Positions 25,168 through 33,714 of a stretch of 64,000 nucleotides of DNA are shown here, in pieces. The stretch is taken from NCBI GenBank assembly GCA_021845595.1, contig JAJZVV010000015.1, positions 16,294-80,293 of the forward strand, given 5' to 3'. How positions within the stretch are numbered: position 1 is the stretch's first letter; each line of letters starts with the position of its first letter. Position numbers and translations under genes: made by a program. Source of the DNA: Pseudomonadota bacterium. GTDB taxonomy: Bacteria; Pseudomonadota; Alphaproteobacteria; Acetobacterales; Acetobacteraceae. The notes under the pieces are model-generated. The model did not search any database. It had not been told where the DNA came from and worked only from the letters and a program-made list of their open reading frames with translations.

Positions 25168-25804
25168 GGCTATGGCGTAGACAGAGTGCTCATCATCGCC
25201 GGTCGTGGCCCGCCAGTTCGCGAAAGAACCATGACGGTCGGGCGTATCCCGATGAGCGGCGGCGGCGGAATCGACACGGCCCAGCCGCCCGGCCGCTACC
25301 GCCGGCGCTGGAGATCAGCTACCAATCCCCTGGACTCTCACAATGATCCAGGGACCGGCGGGGGTCAGGTCAGTAAACTGCATAGTAGTAGCGGTTAAAC
25401 GAGGAACGGCCGAAGAGGTCGAAATCCCGAGAGCCGGGTGAGCAGCTTTTGGCCTTCTTCCGAAGGAAAAGTGCGACGCTCTCCATGGACTATAGTTACG
25501 AGGCTCCCGAGATCGGAGCAGCTCCGTAAGTGTCGGCCGGCATCGCGGTGGCGCAAAGAGGACCTGCGCTTTGTCGCCGACCGCGCATAGCGGTCGTTCG
25601 CTCTCGGCCAATCCAGGCAGACCGTGAACATCCCGGTGGTCGCTGCCCGCCATCTTTCTGGTATGATCACCCCACCAACAGGCGCGGAAGGAACCATGCC
25701 GGCAGGTCGGACAGGGTGGCGAAGGGCGGCATCCACTTCGCGGGCGCGGCCCGGCGCGCGCCGGGCCGATCGTCGGCCCACCGCCGCGCGCACACTCTTC
25801 GACT
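25168..25804. other. Gene-poor stretch, probable remnants of mobile DNA
   Basis: No convincing gene is seen. On the minus strand one short reading ends DFDLFGRSSFNRYYYAVY at 25370-25372, followed by a CCTGGA/TCCAGG hairpin (about 25329-25351), and base composition is lower in GC than nearby genes. This looks like a degraded element end, but the family was not identified. Confidence 0.3.
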
Positions 25805-25805
25805 G

Positions 25806-25929
25806 GAGCACGGTCCGACCTGATGGAATCATCTGGTCGGACGGTCGTGCTCTAGAAACCATAATGGCTAGAGCAACGTCCGACCAGACCGACCGCGAAG
25901 CGGTTCAGTCTGGTCGGACGTTGCTCTAG
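25806..25929. repeat. Bipartite palindromic element, copy A
   Basis: Hairpin 1 (25806-25856) is an imperfect palindrome running gagcac...gtgctctaga. After an 11-base spacer, hairpin 2 (25868-25929) has perfect 20-base arms beginning TAGAGCAACGTCCGACCAGA around a smaller ACCGC/GCGGT hairpin. The reverse complement of hairpin 1 matches the second hairpin at 43180-43234 with one difference over 51 bases. The element ends 13 bases before the next ATG and overlaps its likely ribosome binding site. Confidence 0.9.
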
Positions 25930-25942
25930 AAGGCCGGTCCCG

Positions 25943-27298
25943 ATGTCGCTCCTGCTCACTTTCTACGGCGACGACTTCACCGGCTCGACCGATGCGCTCG
26001 AGGTTCTCGCCTCAGCGGGCGTGCCGACAATTCTGTTCCTCACCATCCCGACGGACGCGCAACTGCGCGCGGCGGCCGGGGCGCGGGCGATCGGGATTGC
26101 CGGCATCAGCCGCAGCCAGGATCCGGCCTGGATGGATGCCAACCTTCCCGCTGCCTTCGCGCGCATGAAGGCGCTGGAAGCCCCCGTGTTCCACTACAAA
26201 GTGTGCTCGACCTTCGACAGCGCGCCGTCGGTGGGCAATATCGGCCGCGCGGCGGAGATCGGCCGGGCGATGTTCGGCGCGCGGCCGGTGCCGGTCGTCG
26301 TCGGCGCGCCGGCGCTCGGCCGCTACGTGATGTTCGCCAATCTGTTCGCGACCGCGGCCGGCGTGACCTACCGGATCGATCGCCATCCGGTGATGAGCCG
26401 CCACCCCTCGACGCCGATGGACGAGGCGGACCTGCGGCTGCATCTCGCGCGCCAGACGCGGCTTGGCTCCGCGCTCGTCGACCACATCGCGCTCAATACC
26501 CTGCCGCCCGAGGAACTGCGCCGCCGCGTGCTCGATGCCGATGCCGGGCTGGTGGTGATCGATACGGTGGACGCGGCGACGCAGACGGTGGTCGGGCGCA
26601 TGCTCTGGCCGGGCGAGGATGGCAGGCCCATGTTCGTCATCGGCTCGTCGGGGGTGGAATTTTCGCTGGCCGACCGCTGGCGGGAGCTCGGCCTCGTGCC
26701 CGCTTCGGTCGAGACGCGGCGGCCGGAGCCGGTGGACCGCATCGCCGTGCTGTCGGGGAGCTGTTCGCCGATCACCGAACTTCAGATCCGGCGCGCGCTG
26801 GAAAGCGGGTTCACCGGCCTGCCGCTCGATCCGCAGGCGCTGATCGCCAGCACGGCTGCGATGGACGACGCGGCGCAGCGCGCCGTGGATGTGCTGGCCG
26901 AGGGCGGCAGCCCGCTGCTCTACACAGCGCTCGGCCCGGCGGCGGGCGCGGCGGCGGGCGCGGCGGCGGGCGCGGCGGCGGGCGCGGCGGCGCCAGTGGG
27001 CGAGGATGCCATCGCCTTCAACACCCGCCTCGGCGAGCGGCTCGGGATCATGTTTCGCGACATTCTGCGCCGCTCCGGCGTCCGCCGCGCCGTGGTCGCT
27101 GGCGGCGACACGTCCGGCCACGTCACCAGCCAACTCGGCCTATACGCCCTCTCCTACCGCGCCGCGCTCGTCCGCGGCTGCCCGCTCTGCCTCACCCATT
27201 CTGAGCGCCCCGAGTTCGACGACCGGGAACTGGCGCTGAAGGGCGGGCAGATGGGCGGGGAGACTTTCTTTTCGCACGTGCGGGCGGGAACGGCGTGA
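25943..27298 (+). CDS. Four-carbon acid sugar kinase family protein (OtnK/DUF1537-like)
   Basis: The 451-residue protein starts MSLLLTFYGDDFTGSTDALE, the family's N-terminal motif, and ends with VVAGGDTSGHV and ALKGGQMGGETFF, the C-terminal nucleotide-binding block. Members phosphorylate C4 acid sugars such as threonate or related compounds. A run of (GAAA) repeats near residues 333-348 is an added linker. The AGAAGG ribosome site adjoins the palindromic element. An MFS permease nearby suggests a catabolic cluster. Confidence 0.85.
   Translation: MSLLLTFYGDDFTGSTDALEVLASAGVPTILFLTIPTDAQLRAAAGARAIGIAGISRSQDPAWMDANLPAAFARMKALEAPVFHYKVCSTFDSAPSVGNIGRAAEIGRAMFGARPVPVVVGAPALGRYVMFANLFATAAGVTYRIDRHPVMSRHPSTPMDEADLRLHLARQTRLGSALVDHIALNTLPPEELRRRVLDADAGLVVIDTVDAATQTVVGRMLWPGEDGRPMFVIGSSGVEFSLADRWRELGLVPASVETRRPEPVDRIAVLSGSCSPITELQIRRALESGFTGLPLDPQALIASTAAMDDAAQRAVDVLAEGGSPLLYTALGPAAGAAAGAAAGAAAGAAAPVGEDAIAFNTRLGERLGIMFRDILRRSGVRRAVVAGGDTSGHVTSQLGLYALSYRAALVRGCPLCLTHSERPEFDDRELALKGGQMGGETFFSHVRAGTA
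26941..26988 (+). repeat. Four tandem 12-bp repeats in the kinase gene
   Basis: The unit ggcgggcgcggc occurs four times exactly and encodes repeats of Gly-Ala-Ala-Ala in frame. It sits between the two domains of the kinase and could vary by slippage without breaking the frame. Confidence 0.92.
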
Positions 27299-27428
27299 TG
27301 ACATCGCCCCCGCACGCGACGCGCCGGATCGCGGCCCGATGGCGCGGACCAGCCGAGCAGTTTCAAACCGGCCGCCCGCCGGGCGGTCCGGCCGCGACAT
27401 CCCCCTTCCCCCAACTGCGAGCAATCCC

Positions 27429-27821
27429 ATGTTGAAAAAAACTGTGCTGCGGCGGTCGCAGGACCGTGTCGTGATCATGGACTCGATCACCAAGGTCACG
27501 GCCGAGGACCGTGGCGCGATCGTCCTCTCCGCGTCCCACGGCGGCGCGAGCTCCGGCGAGTTCGCCCTCGAGGTGCCGTTGAAGCTGGTGCTGTTCAACG
27601 ATGCCGGCGTCGGCAAGAACGATGCGGGGATCGCGGCGCTCGCCATGCTCGCCGCGCGCGGCGTCGCCGGCGCGACCATCAGCCACACCACCGGGATGAT
27701 CGGCGACGCGCAGGACATGTGGGACCATGGCGTGGTCAGCCACCTCAATCCGCAGGCCGCCGCGCTCGGACTCGTGGCCGGGAAGGACGTCAAGAGCCAG
27801 GTCTCCGCGCTGGCGCGATGA
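27429..27821 (+). CDS. Conserved hypothetical protein next to the sugar-acid kinase
   Basis: I do not recognise this 130-residue protein. It reads like a compact alpha/beta domain: VVIMDSITKVTAEDRGAIVLSASHGG, then VGKNDAGIAALAMLAARGVAGATISHTTGMIGDAQDMWDHGVVSHLN. The repeated small residues and two His-containing motifs (SASHGG, ATISHT) suggest a ligand-binding or enzymatic role. It lies between the kinase and the permease, so it may act on the same substrate. ATG at 27429 gives the consistent reading. Confidence 0.6.
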   Translation: MLKKTVLRRSQDRVVIMDSITKVTAEDRGAIVLSASHGGASSGEFALEVPLKLVLFNDAGVGKNDAGIAALAMLAARGVAGATISHTTGMIGDAQDMWDHGVVSHLNPQAAALGLVAGKDVKSQVSALAR

Positions 27822-27926
27822 CCGCGCGGCAAGGCGCGCCTTCACAGACGAAGGAACCACGGATACGCGAGCCGTGACGGGTGGCTCTTTTGCGCTATGC
27901 TGTCGGCAGGTTTCGGGGAGGATACC

Positions 27927-29237
27927 GTGCAACCAGCGATCGGGGCGATGGCCGACCATCCGGAATCGGACCGGGAATATCTCGCGTATAGGAAAGTAAC
28001 ACTGCGGGTCGTCCCGTTTCTTTTCATCTGCTATCTCGCGGCGTATCTGGATCGGGTGAACGTCGGCTTCGCCAAGCTGCAGATGTTGAAAGAGTTGCAG
28101 TTCAGCGAAACCGTATACGGGTTCGGGGCCGGCATATTTTTTCTAGGATATGTGCTGTTCGAAGTGCCGAGCAACGTGATCATGTTGCGCGTCGGGGCGC
28201 GCATCTGGATCGCGCGGATCATGATCACCTGGGGCCTCATCTCGGCGCTGATGTGCTTCGTGCATACGCCGCTCCAGTTCTACGCCTTGCGCTTTCTGCT
28301 CGGCGTTGCCGAAGCGGGCTTCATCCCCGGCATTCTGCTCTATCTGACCTATTGGTTCCCGGCCCGCCGGCGTGGCCGGATCACCGCGATCTTCCTTGCC
28401 GCGATCCCGACCGCGAGCATCCTCGGCGGTCCGCTGTCCGGCTGGATCCTCAAGGAGGTCAGCGGCGCCCGCGGGCTCTCCGGGTGGCAGTGGCTGTTCC
28501 TGATCGAGACGATCCCGTCGATCCTGCTCGGGATCGTCACGCTGATCTATCTGCGCGACCGTGTCAGCGATGTCGCCTGGCTGACGGATGACGAAAAGCG
28601 GGTGATCTCGACCAACATCGTCGCTGAGGAGTTCGAGAAGGCCGGCCACTCGCACCTGTCGCAGGCCTTCACCGATGCGCGCGTGTGGCTGCTCGGCGTG
28701 ATCTATTTCAGCATCGTCTGCGGCATCTACATCATCAGCTTCTGGCTGCCCTCGCTGATCAAGCGCACCGGCGTGAGCGATCCGCTGCAGATCGGCCTGC
28801 TGACCGCGGTTCCGTACATCGTCGCGATCGTGGCGATGGTGGCGGTGAATGCCAGCGCCGACCGCATGCGCGAGCGCCGCTGGCACACGCTGCTGCCGGC
28901 GCTCATCGCAGCCGCGGGCCTGGTGCTGACCGGGTTCGCCGGCACCAACCCGCTGCTCGCGATGGTCGGGCTGACCATCGCGGCTGCCGGGGCGTCCGCG
29001 TCCCAGGCCTCGTTCTGGTGCCTGCCGGCCGCCTTCCTCGGCGGCGCCGCTGCCGCCGCGGGCATCGCCTTCGTCAACTCGCTCGGCAACATCGCCGGCT
29101 TCGTCAGCACCTTCCTCGTCGGCTGGCTGACCGAAACGACGCAGAGCGCGGCGGCGGCGCTCTATGTCTTCGGCGCGATCATGGCCGTGGGCGGGATGCT
29201 GATCCTCGCGATCCAGCCGAAGCTGGTGAACAAGTGA
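27927..29237 (+). CDS. MFS transporter, anion:cation symporter (sugar-acid/tartrate) type
   Basis: The 436-residue protein has 12 predicted helices and the motif YLDRVNVGFAKLQM in the first helix pair and RFLLGVAEAGFIPGILLYLTYWFPARRRGRI, characteristic of the ACS subfamily that carries tartrate, galactonate or phthalate-like anions. The GTG at 27927 is preceded by GGGGAGG at 5 bases and is preferred to an ATG at 27897. Co-occurrence with the C4 acid kinase supports sugar-acid uptake. Confidence 0.85.
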   Translation: MQPAIGAMADHPESDREYLAYRKVTLRVVPFLFICYLAAYLDRVNVGFAKLQMLKELQFSETVYGFGAGIFFLGYVLFEVPSNVIMLRVGARIWIARIMITWGLISALMCFVHTPLQFYALRFLLGVAEAGFIPGILLYLTYWFPARRRGRITAIFLAAIPTASILGGPLSGWILKEVSGARGLSGWQWLFLIETIPSILLGIVTLIYLRDRVSDVAWLTDDEKRVISTNIVAEEFEKAGHSHLSQAFTDARVWLLGVIYFSIVCGIYIISFWLPSLIKRTGVSDPLQIGLLTAVPYIVAIVAMVAVNASADRMRERRWHTLLPALIAAAGLVLTGFAGTNPLLAMVGLTIAAAGASASQASFWCLPAAFLGGAAAAAGIAFVNSLGNIAGFVSTFLVGWLTETTQSAAAALYVFGAIMAVGGMLILAIQPKLVNK

Positions 29238-29312
29238 GCCCCCAGGCCGTGGCGGAGAGCGGACCGATGGACCGACCCGGACCGCCCGCCGCGCCGCGCC
29301 ACGGGTGAGACG

Positions 29313-30053
29313 ATGACCGGGCGGACCCAGGATCCCGACCCGTTCGGCGGCGTCGGCGAGCAGATGAAACGGTCCTTCGCCGCATCATGGGAGATGTGGT
29401 CGGCGCTCGCGACGAGCTGGCAATCGGTGCTGAGCAACCGGGGGATGCCGGCAGCGCAGGCGGTGACGGACCGGCTGCTGAAGCCCGCCGCCTGGCCGGA
29501 CGCGGTCGCCTCGCTGCTCGCCGAGCTGCAGCGCATTTTCGCGTTGCCGCAGTTCTCCGATCTCCCGTTGCTCGATGCCGAGGCGCTGCCCTCGCTCGCG
29601 CCGGCGGCGGAACTGCTCGCCGTCGCCAACCAGTTCATGCTCGCCGCGCTGCCGCTGTGGGTGCGCGCCTCGCAGCGCTTCCAGGCCGAGATGGCGGCGA
29701 GCGGCACCGCCGACGCGCCGGCACTGCCGAGCGCCGGCGATGCGATGGACGTGCTCAACAACGTGCTCGACCAGACCTTGATGGAGTTCAACCGCTCGGC
29801 GGAATTTTCCAATCTGCTGCAGCGGCTGCTGCGGGCCGGAATGGGCTACCGCAACGAGGCCCGCAAGTTCGGCGAGAGGCTCGCCCGCACCGTCGACATG
29901 CCGACGCGGACCGAGATGACCGACGTCTATCAGCGCCTGCACGATCTTCAGCGCGAGATGCACGCGCTGCGGCGGGAATTGCGCGCGATGAAGCAGGCCG
30001 GCCCGAAACCACCGGCACGGCGGAGCCCGCCGCGAAAGGGAGCGGACACATGA
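29313..30053 (+). CDS. phaE: PHA synthase subunit PhaE-like protein
   Basis: The 246-residue, mostly helical protein lies directly before a class III phaC and overlaps it by ATGA, the arrangement of PhaE. Its C-terminal TEMTDVYQRLHDLQREMHALRRELRAMK coiled coil resembles PhaE proteins, although it is shorter than the roughly 360-residue Allochromatium protein. It would form the synthase complex with PhaC on polyester granules. Confidence 0.75.
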   Translation: MTGRTQDPDPFGGVGEQMKRSFAASWEMWSALATSWQSVLSNRGMPAAQAVTDRLLKPAAWPDAVASLLAELQRIFALPQFSDLPLLDAEALPSLAPAAELLAVANQFMLAALPLWVRASQRFQAEMAASGTADAPALPSAGDAMDVLNNVLDQTLMEFNRSAEFSNLLQRLLRAGMGYRNEARKFGERLARTVDMPTRTEMTDVYQRLHDLQREMHALRRELRAMKQAGPKPPARRSPPRKGADT

Positions 30054-31141
30054 CGAAGGCGCCAGGCGGACTCCCGGGCTTTTCGGAACTGCTCGAATTC
30101 ACCACCAAGGCCGCCCAGGCGGCGACGCTGCTCAGCGGGATGCGCGCCGACGATGTCGATCTCGCCGCCACGCCGCGCGAGGAGATCCGCCGCATCAACG
30201 GCCGCACGCTGTACCGGCTGACGTCCGAGACGCCGCCGCGCATCGCGACGCCGGTGCTGGTGCTCTACGCCATGGTCGGCCGCTGGACCGTGCTCGATCT
30301 GCAGGACGACCGCTCGTTCCTGCGCAATCTCGCTGCGTCCGGCTGCGATGTCTACGTGCTCGACTGGGGCCATCCAACCCCGGCCGACCGGTTCGATGAT
30401 TTCGGCGACCTGCTGGAGCTGTATCTCGACGAGTTCGTCGAGACCATATGCGAGCGGCATGGGATCGATGCGATCAACCTTCTCGGCATCTGCCAGGGCG
30501 GCGTGGTCTCGCTCTGTTATGCCGCGCTCCATCCGGCGCGGGTCCGTACCCTGATCACCTGCGTCACCCCGGTCGATTTCCACGCCGACAAGAATGAGAC
30601 GAGGGGCGATCGCGGCTTCATGAATGTCTGGACGCGCGGGCTCACGCCCGGCGACATCGATCTGCTCATCGACACGATGGGCAACGTGCCCGGCGACGTC
30701 GGCGGGGCGATGTTCTCGCTGATGACGCCGTTCCGCAGTCTCGCCAAATACAACCTCACGCTCTTGCAGGTGGGGCAGGACCGAGCCAGCCTGATGAATT
30801 TCCTGCGCATGGAGAAATGGCTCGCGGACCGGCCGGCGCATACCGGGGAATCGGCCCGCCAGTGGCTCAAGGATCTCTACCAGGACAACAAGCTGGCGGC
30901 CGGCAAGCTGGTGGTGGGCGGGCGCAGGGTCGATCTCGGCGCCGTCACCATGCCGGTGCTGAACATCTACAGTGAGACCGACCACATCATCCCGCCTCCC
31001 GCCAGCAGGGCGCTGCGCGCGTGCGTGGGCTCCAAGGACTACACGGAGTCGGCGGTCAGCGGCGGCCATATCGGGATATTCTGCAGCCGTTCACAGCAGA
31101 AGCTTCAGGACTTGATTGTCGGGTGGCTCGCGAGCCGCTAA
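30050..31141 (+). CDS. phaC: Class III poly(3-hydroxyalkanoate) synthase
   Basis: The 363-residue enzyme has the lipase-like box GICQGG with nucleophile C148 (close to C149 of the Allochromatium enzyme), the catalytic Asp in SETDHIIPP (D311) and His in GGHIGIF (H340). Length and single-domain layout mark class III. It polymerises hydroxyacyl-CoA into storage polyester. The ATG overlaps the phaE stop. No phaA or phaB is nearby. Confidence 0.92.
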   Translation: MTKAPGGLPGFSELLEFTTKAAQAATLLSGMRADDVDLAATPREEIRRINGRTLYRLTSETPPRIATPVLVLYAMVGRWTVLDLQDDRSFLRNLAASGCDVYVLDWGHPTPADRFDDFGDLLELYLDEFVETICERHGIDAINLLGICQGGVVSLCYAALHPARVRTLITCVTPVDFHADKNETRGDRGFMNVWTRGLTPGDIDLLIDTMGNVPGDVGGAMFSLMTPFRSLAKYNLTLLQVGQDRASLMNFLRMEKWLADRPAHTGESARQWLKDLYQDNKLAAGKLVVGGRRVDLGAVTMPVLNIYSETDHIIPPPASRALRACVGSKDYTESAVSGGHIGIFCSRSQQKLQDLIVGWLASR

Positions 31142-31189
31142 TCAGGATGCGGCTCGCCTGGCGATACTCGTGACGGAAAGGTCCTCCGC

Positions 31190-32077
31190 ATGCCGTTCGT
31201 CCCCACTGCGCGCGTCGGCCTGAACTGCACGCAGACCGGGACCGGGCCGGCGCTCTGCCTCATCGCCGGGTTCCGCCAGAACAGCACGGCCTGGCCGGAG
31301 GCGTTCATCTCCCGGCTGGCGGAGCACCACCGGGTGATCCTGTTCGACAATCGTGGCACCGGGCTGAGCGAGAAGCCGGATCGTGGCTACCTGCTGCACG
31401 AGCAGGCCGCCGACCTCGCCGCCCTGCTCGCCGCGCTCGAGGTTCCGCGCTGCCATATTCTCGGGTTTTCGATGGGCGGCGGTATCGCCCAGGAGTTCGC
31501 GATCCGGGTTCCGGACCGGGTGGGGCGGCTGATCCTGTTCGGCACCCTGTGCGGTGGCATTTTCTCGCAGTACGCGCCGTGGTCCGTGCTACGGCGGCTG
31601 TTCGCGGTCGATGGGCTGGGTCCTGAGGAAGCGGCCCGGGAGGCCTGGGCCGTCACCTACTCACCGGCCTACCTGGCGAGCAACGCGGCTTGCGTCGAGC
31701 GGCAGATGCGGCGCGAGCTGGAGCATCCGACGCCGGGCTTCGTCGCGAAGCGGCAGATGCACGCGCTGTGGCACTTCGACTGCTATTTCGGGCTGCCGCG
31801 GATCACCGCGCCGACCCTGGTCGCCACCGGGGGCGATGACCAGCTGGTGCGGCCGTACAATTCCACCCTCCTGGCATCGCGGATCCCGGGCGCGAGGCTG
31901 GAGACGCTGGCCGATCTGGGGCACCGGGCGATCTGGGAGGCGCCCGAGGAGATCGCGGACCTGATCACCGATTTCCTCGCCGGCCCGGCCGCATCGCGCG
32001 CCGCGCCGCACGGACGCAGACCCGAACGTCCCGCCGGCCGGCACGAACGCGGCGTGCCCTCCACCGCCCAGGGGTGA
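31190..32077 (+). CDS. Alpha/beta hydrolase
   Basis: The 295-residue protein has RVILFDNRGTGLSEKPDRGY, then the nucleophile elbow LGFSMGGGIAQEF (Ser about 93), an Asp in ATGGDDQLVRP and a His in DLGHRAIWE, a full catalytic triad. The substrate cannot be told. The last 30 residues are a basic disordered tail. It follows phaC by 49 bases, so a link to polyester or hydroxyacyl metabolism is possible. Confidence 0.82.
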   Translation: MPFVPTARVGLNCTQTGTGPALCLIAGFRQNSTAWPEAFISRLAEHHRVILFDNRGTGLSEKPDRGYLLHEQAADLAALLAALEVPRCHILGFSMGGGIAQEFAIRVPDRVGRLILFGTLCGGIFSQYAPWSVLRRLFAVDGLGPEEAAREAWAVTYSPAYLASNAACVERQMRRELEHPTPGFVAKRQMHALWHFDCYFGLPRITAPTLVATGGDDQLVRPYNSTLLASRIPGARLETLADLGHRAIWEAPEEIADLITDFLAGPAASRAAPHGRRPERPAGRHERGVPSTAQG

Positions 32078-32218
32078 AGCGGCGCCGGCGCCCGGACGCG
32101 GGGCGCCGTTCGGTTTACCGAATGTTCAGCCCCGGGCGGAGAAAATGGCTGCAGATCCCTGCGGAGCCCGTGCCATGACCGTGCCACCCCGCCGCCCCGA
32201 TGCGATCCGGCCTCGATC

Positions 32219-32617
32219 ATGAGCGCCGGCGACATCGCGCTGTTCAGCCTCGCCGACCGGCGCCTGGCCTGGCTCGATCAGCGGCAGGGGCTGATCTCGC
32301 AGAACATCGCCAATGCCGACACGCCGGGCTGGCAGGAGCGCGATCTGCAGCCCTTCGCCGCGACCCTCGCCGCCGCGGGCGGGCTTGGCGGCGGCGGCGA
32401 ACTGGGGACGACGCGGACCAACCCGCTGCATCTCGCCGCCGCCGGCGATCCGCCGGCGCCGAGCAAGCGCGTGAAGCCGACGGAGCGCGCGCCGGACGGC
32501 AATTCGGTGCCGCTGGAGGACGAAATGGTGAAGCTGGCCGACACCGGCAGCGACCACGAGTTCGTGACCAACATCTACAAAACCTACCTGCTGATGTTCA
32601 AGACGGCGGCCAGCTGA
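32219..32617 (+). CDS. flgB: Flagellar basal-body rod protein FlgB
   Basis: The 132-residue protein contains QGLISQNIANADTPGWQERDLQPF, the N-terminal rod motif, and the C-terminal coil TNIYKTYLLMFKTAAS. It forms the proximal rod. It opens a flagellar cluster that runs to cckA. Upstream (32078-32218) I see no clear sigma54 or FliA promoter. Confidence 0.9.
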   Translation: MSAGDIALFSLADRRLAWLDQRQGLISQNIANADTPGWQERDLQPFAATLAAAGGLGGGGELGTTRTNPLHLAAAGDPPAPSKRVKPTERAPDGNSVPLEDEMVKLADTGSDHEFVTNIYKTYLLMFKTAAS

Positions 32618-32646
32618 GCGGCCGGGCGCAAGCGGAGACGATCGAC

Positions 32647-33054
32647 ATGGACCTCGAGAAAGCCCTCACCATCTCCGCCCGCGGACTGGACGCGCAGGCG
32701 ACGCGGCTGCGCGTGGTCGCGGAGAACCTCGCCAACCAGGACACCACCGGCTCCTCGCCCGGGGCCGCACCCTACCGGCGCAAGACCATCACCTTCGCCA
32801 ACCGGCTCGACCGCGAACTCGGTGCCGACACCGTGCAGGTGAAGAAGATCGGCCAGGATCAGCGGCCGTTCCAGAAGCGCTTCGATCCCGCCAACCCGGC
32901 GGCCGATGCGCAGGGCTACGTGCAGGCGCCGAACGTCGATCCGTTCGTCGAGCTGATGGACATGCGCGACGCCCAGCGGACCTATTCGGCCAATCTCTCG
33001 GTGATGTCGGCGACGCGGACGATGCTCACCCGGGTCATCGGCCTGCTGAAATGA
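32647..33054 (+). CDS. flgC: Flagellar basal-body rod protein FlgC
   Basis: The 135-residue protein starts MDLEKALTISARGLDAQATRLRVVAENLANQDT and has PYRRKTITF and VQAPNVDPFVELMDMRDAQRTYSANLSVM, characteristic of FlgC. The ATG at 32647 gives the family length. Its end overlaps fliE by four bases. Confidence 0.94.
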   Translation: MDLEKALTISARGLDAQATRLRVVAENLANQDTTGSSPGAAPYRRKTITFANRLDRELGADTVQVKKIGQDQRPFQKRFDPANPAADAQGYVQAPNVDPFVELMDMRDAQRTYSANLSVMSATRTMLTRVIGLLK

Positions 33055-33380
33055 AACCGCTCGGCGTCGCCCCGCAGCTCGCCGCGGCGGCCTATCGCGC
33101 CGCGGACGCCGCCCCCGGCGCCGGCCTGGACGCCGCCGCCGGGGATGGCCAGAGCGCCGGCGGCACCGGCTTCGGCGCCATGCTCCAGCGCGCGGTCGAA
33201 GGCGCGGTGCAGGTTGGCCAGCAGGCCGAGACGCAGTCGATGCAGGCGATCGCCGGCGGCGGCAACATCACCGAGGTCGTCACCGCGGTGGCGAAGGCGC
33301 AGCTCGCGCTGCAGACCGCGGTCAATATCCGCGACCGCGTCGTGCAGGCGTACCAGCAGATCATGAGCATGCCGATCTGA
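33051..33380 (+). CDS. fliE: Flagellar hook-basal body protein FliE
   Basis: The 109-residue protein shows the family end GGNITEVVTAVAKAQLALQTAVNIRDRVVQAYQQIMSMPI, and an N-terminal disordered part. FliE joins the rod to the MS ring. The ATG overlaps the flgC stop. Confidence 0.93.
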   Translation: MKPLGVAPQLAAAAYRAADAAPGAGLDAAAGDGQSAGGTGFGAMLQRAVEGAVQVGQQAETQSMQAIAGGGNITEVVTAVAKAQLALQTAVNIRDRVVQAYQQIMSMPI

Positions 33381-33441
33381 GGCGCCGCCGCGCCGGACGA
33401 ACCAGCCTCCCCCGCTTGGGCCGACAAAAGGTACGGACCGC

Positions 33442-33714
33442 ATGACAGAAGCCGACGTCGGCGCGGTGCTGCGCGACGCCATGATGGTCATTCTCAAGCT
33501 CGGCGGGCCGCTGCTCGTCGCCGGGCTGGTCGTCGGCGTGGTCATCGCCATGCTGCAGGCGGCGACCCAGATCAACGACGCCTCGCTGATCTTCGTGCCC
33601 AAGCTGCTCGCGCTCGCCGCGGTGCTGGCGGTGCTCGGGCCGTTCATGCTCGCCGTCCTCGGCGCTTTCACCACGCATCTGTTCGACCGCATCATCGCCA
33701 TCGGCGGCACATGA
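33442..33714 (+). CDS. fliQ: Flagellar export apparatus protein FliQ
   Basis: The 90-residue protein has two membrane helices and the FliQ motifs LVAGLVVGVVIAMLQAATQINDASLIFVPK. FliQ is part of the FliPQR export gate. fliP is not in this cluster. The stop overlaps fliR by ATGA. Confidence 0.94.
   Translation: MTEADVGAVLRDAMMVILKLGGPLLVAGLVVGVVIAMLQAATQINDASLIFVPKLLALAAVLAVLGPFMLAVLGAFTTHLFDRIIAIGGT

Noticed and set aside
32140..32175. Sigma54-like TGGC...CTGC before flgB
   Set aside because: The spacing between the two parts is two bases too long for a sigma54 promoter.
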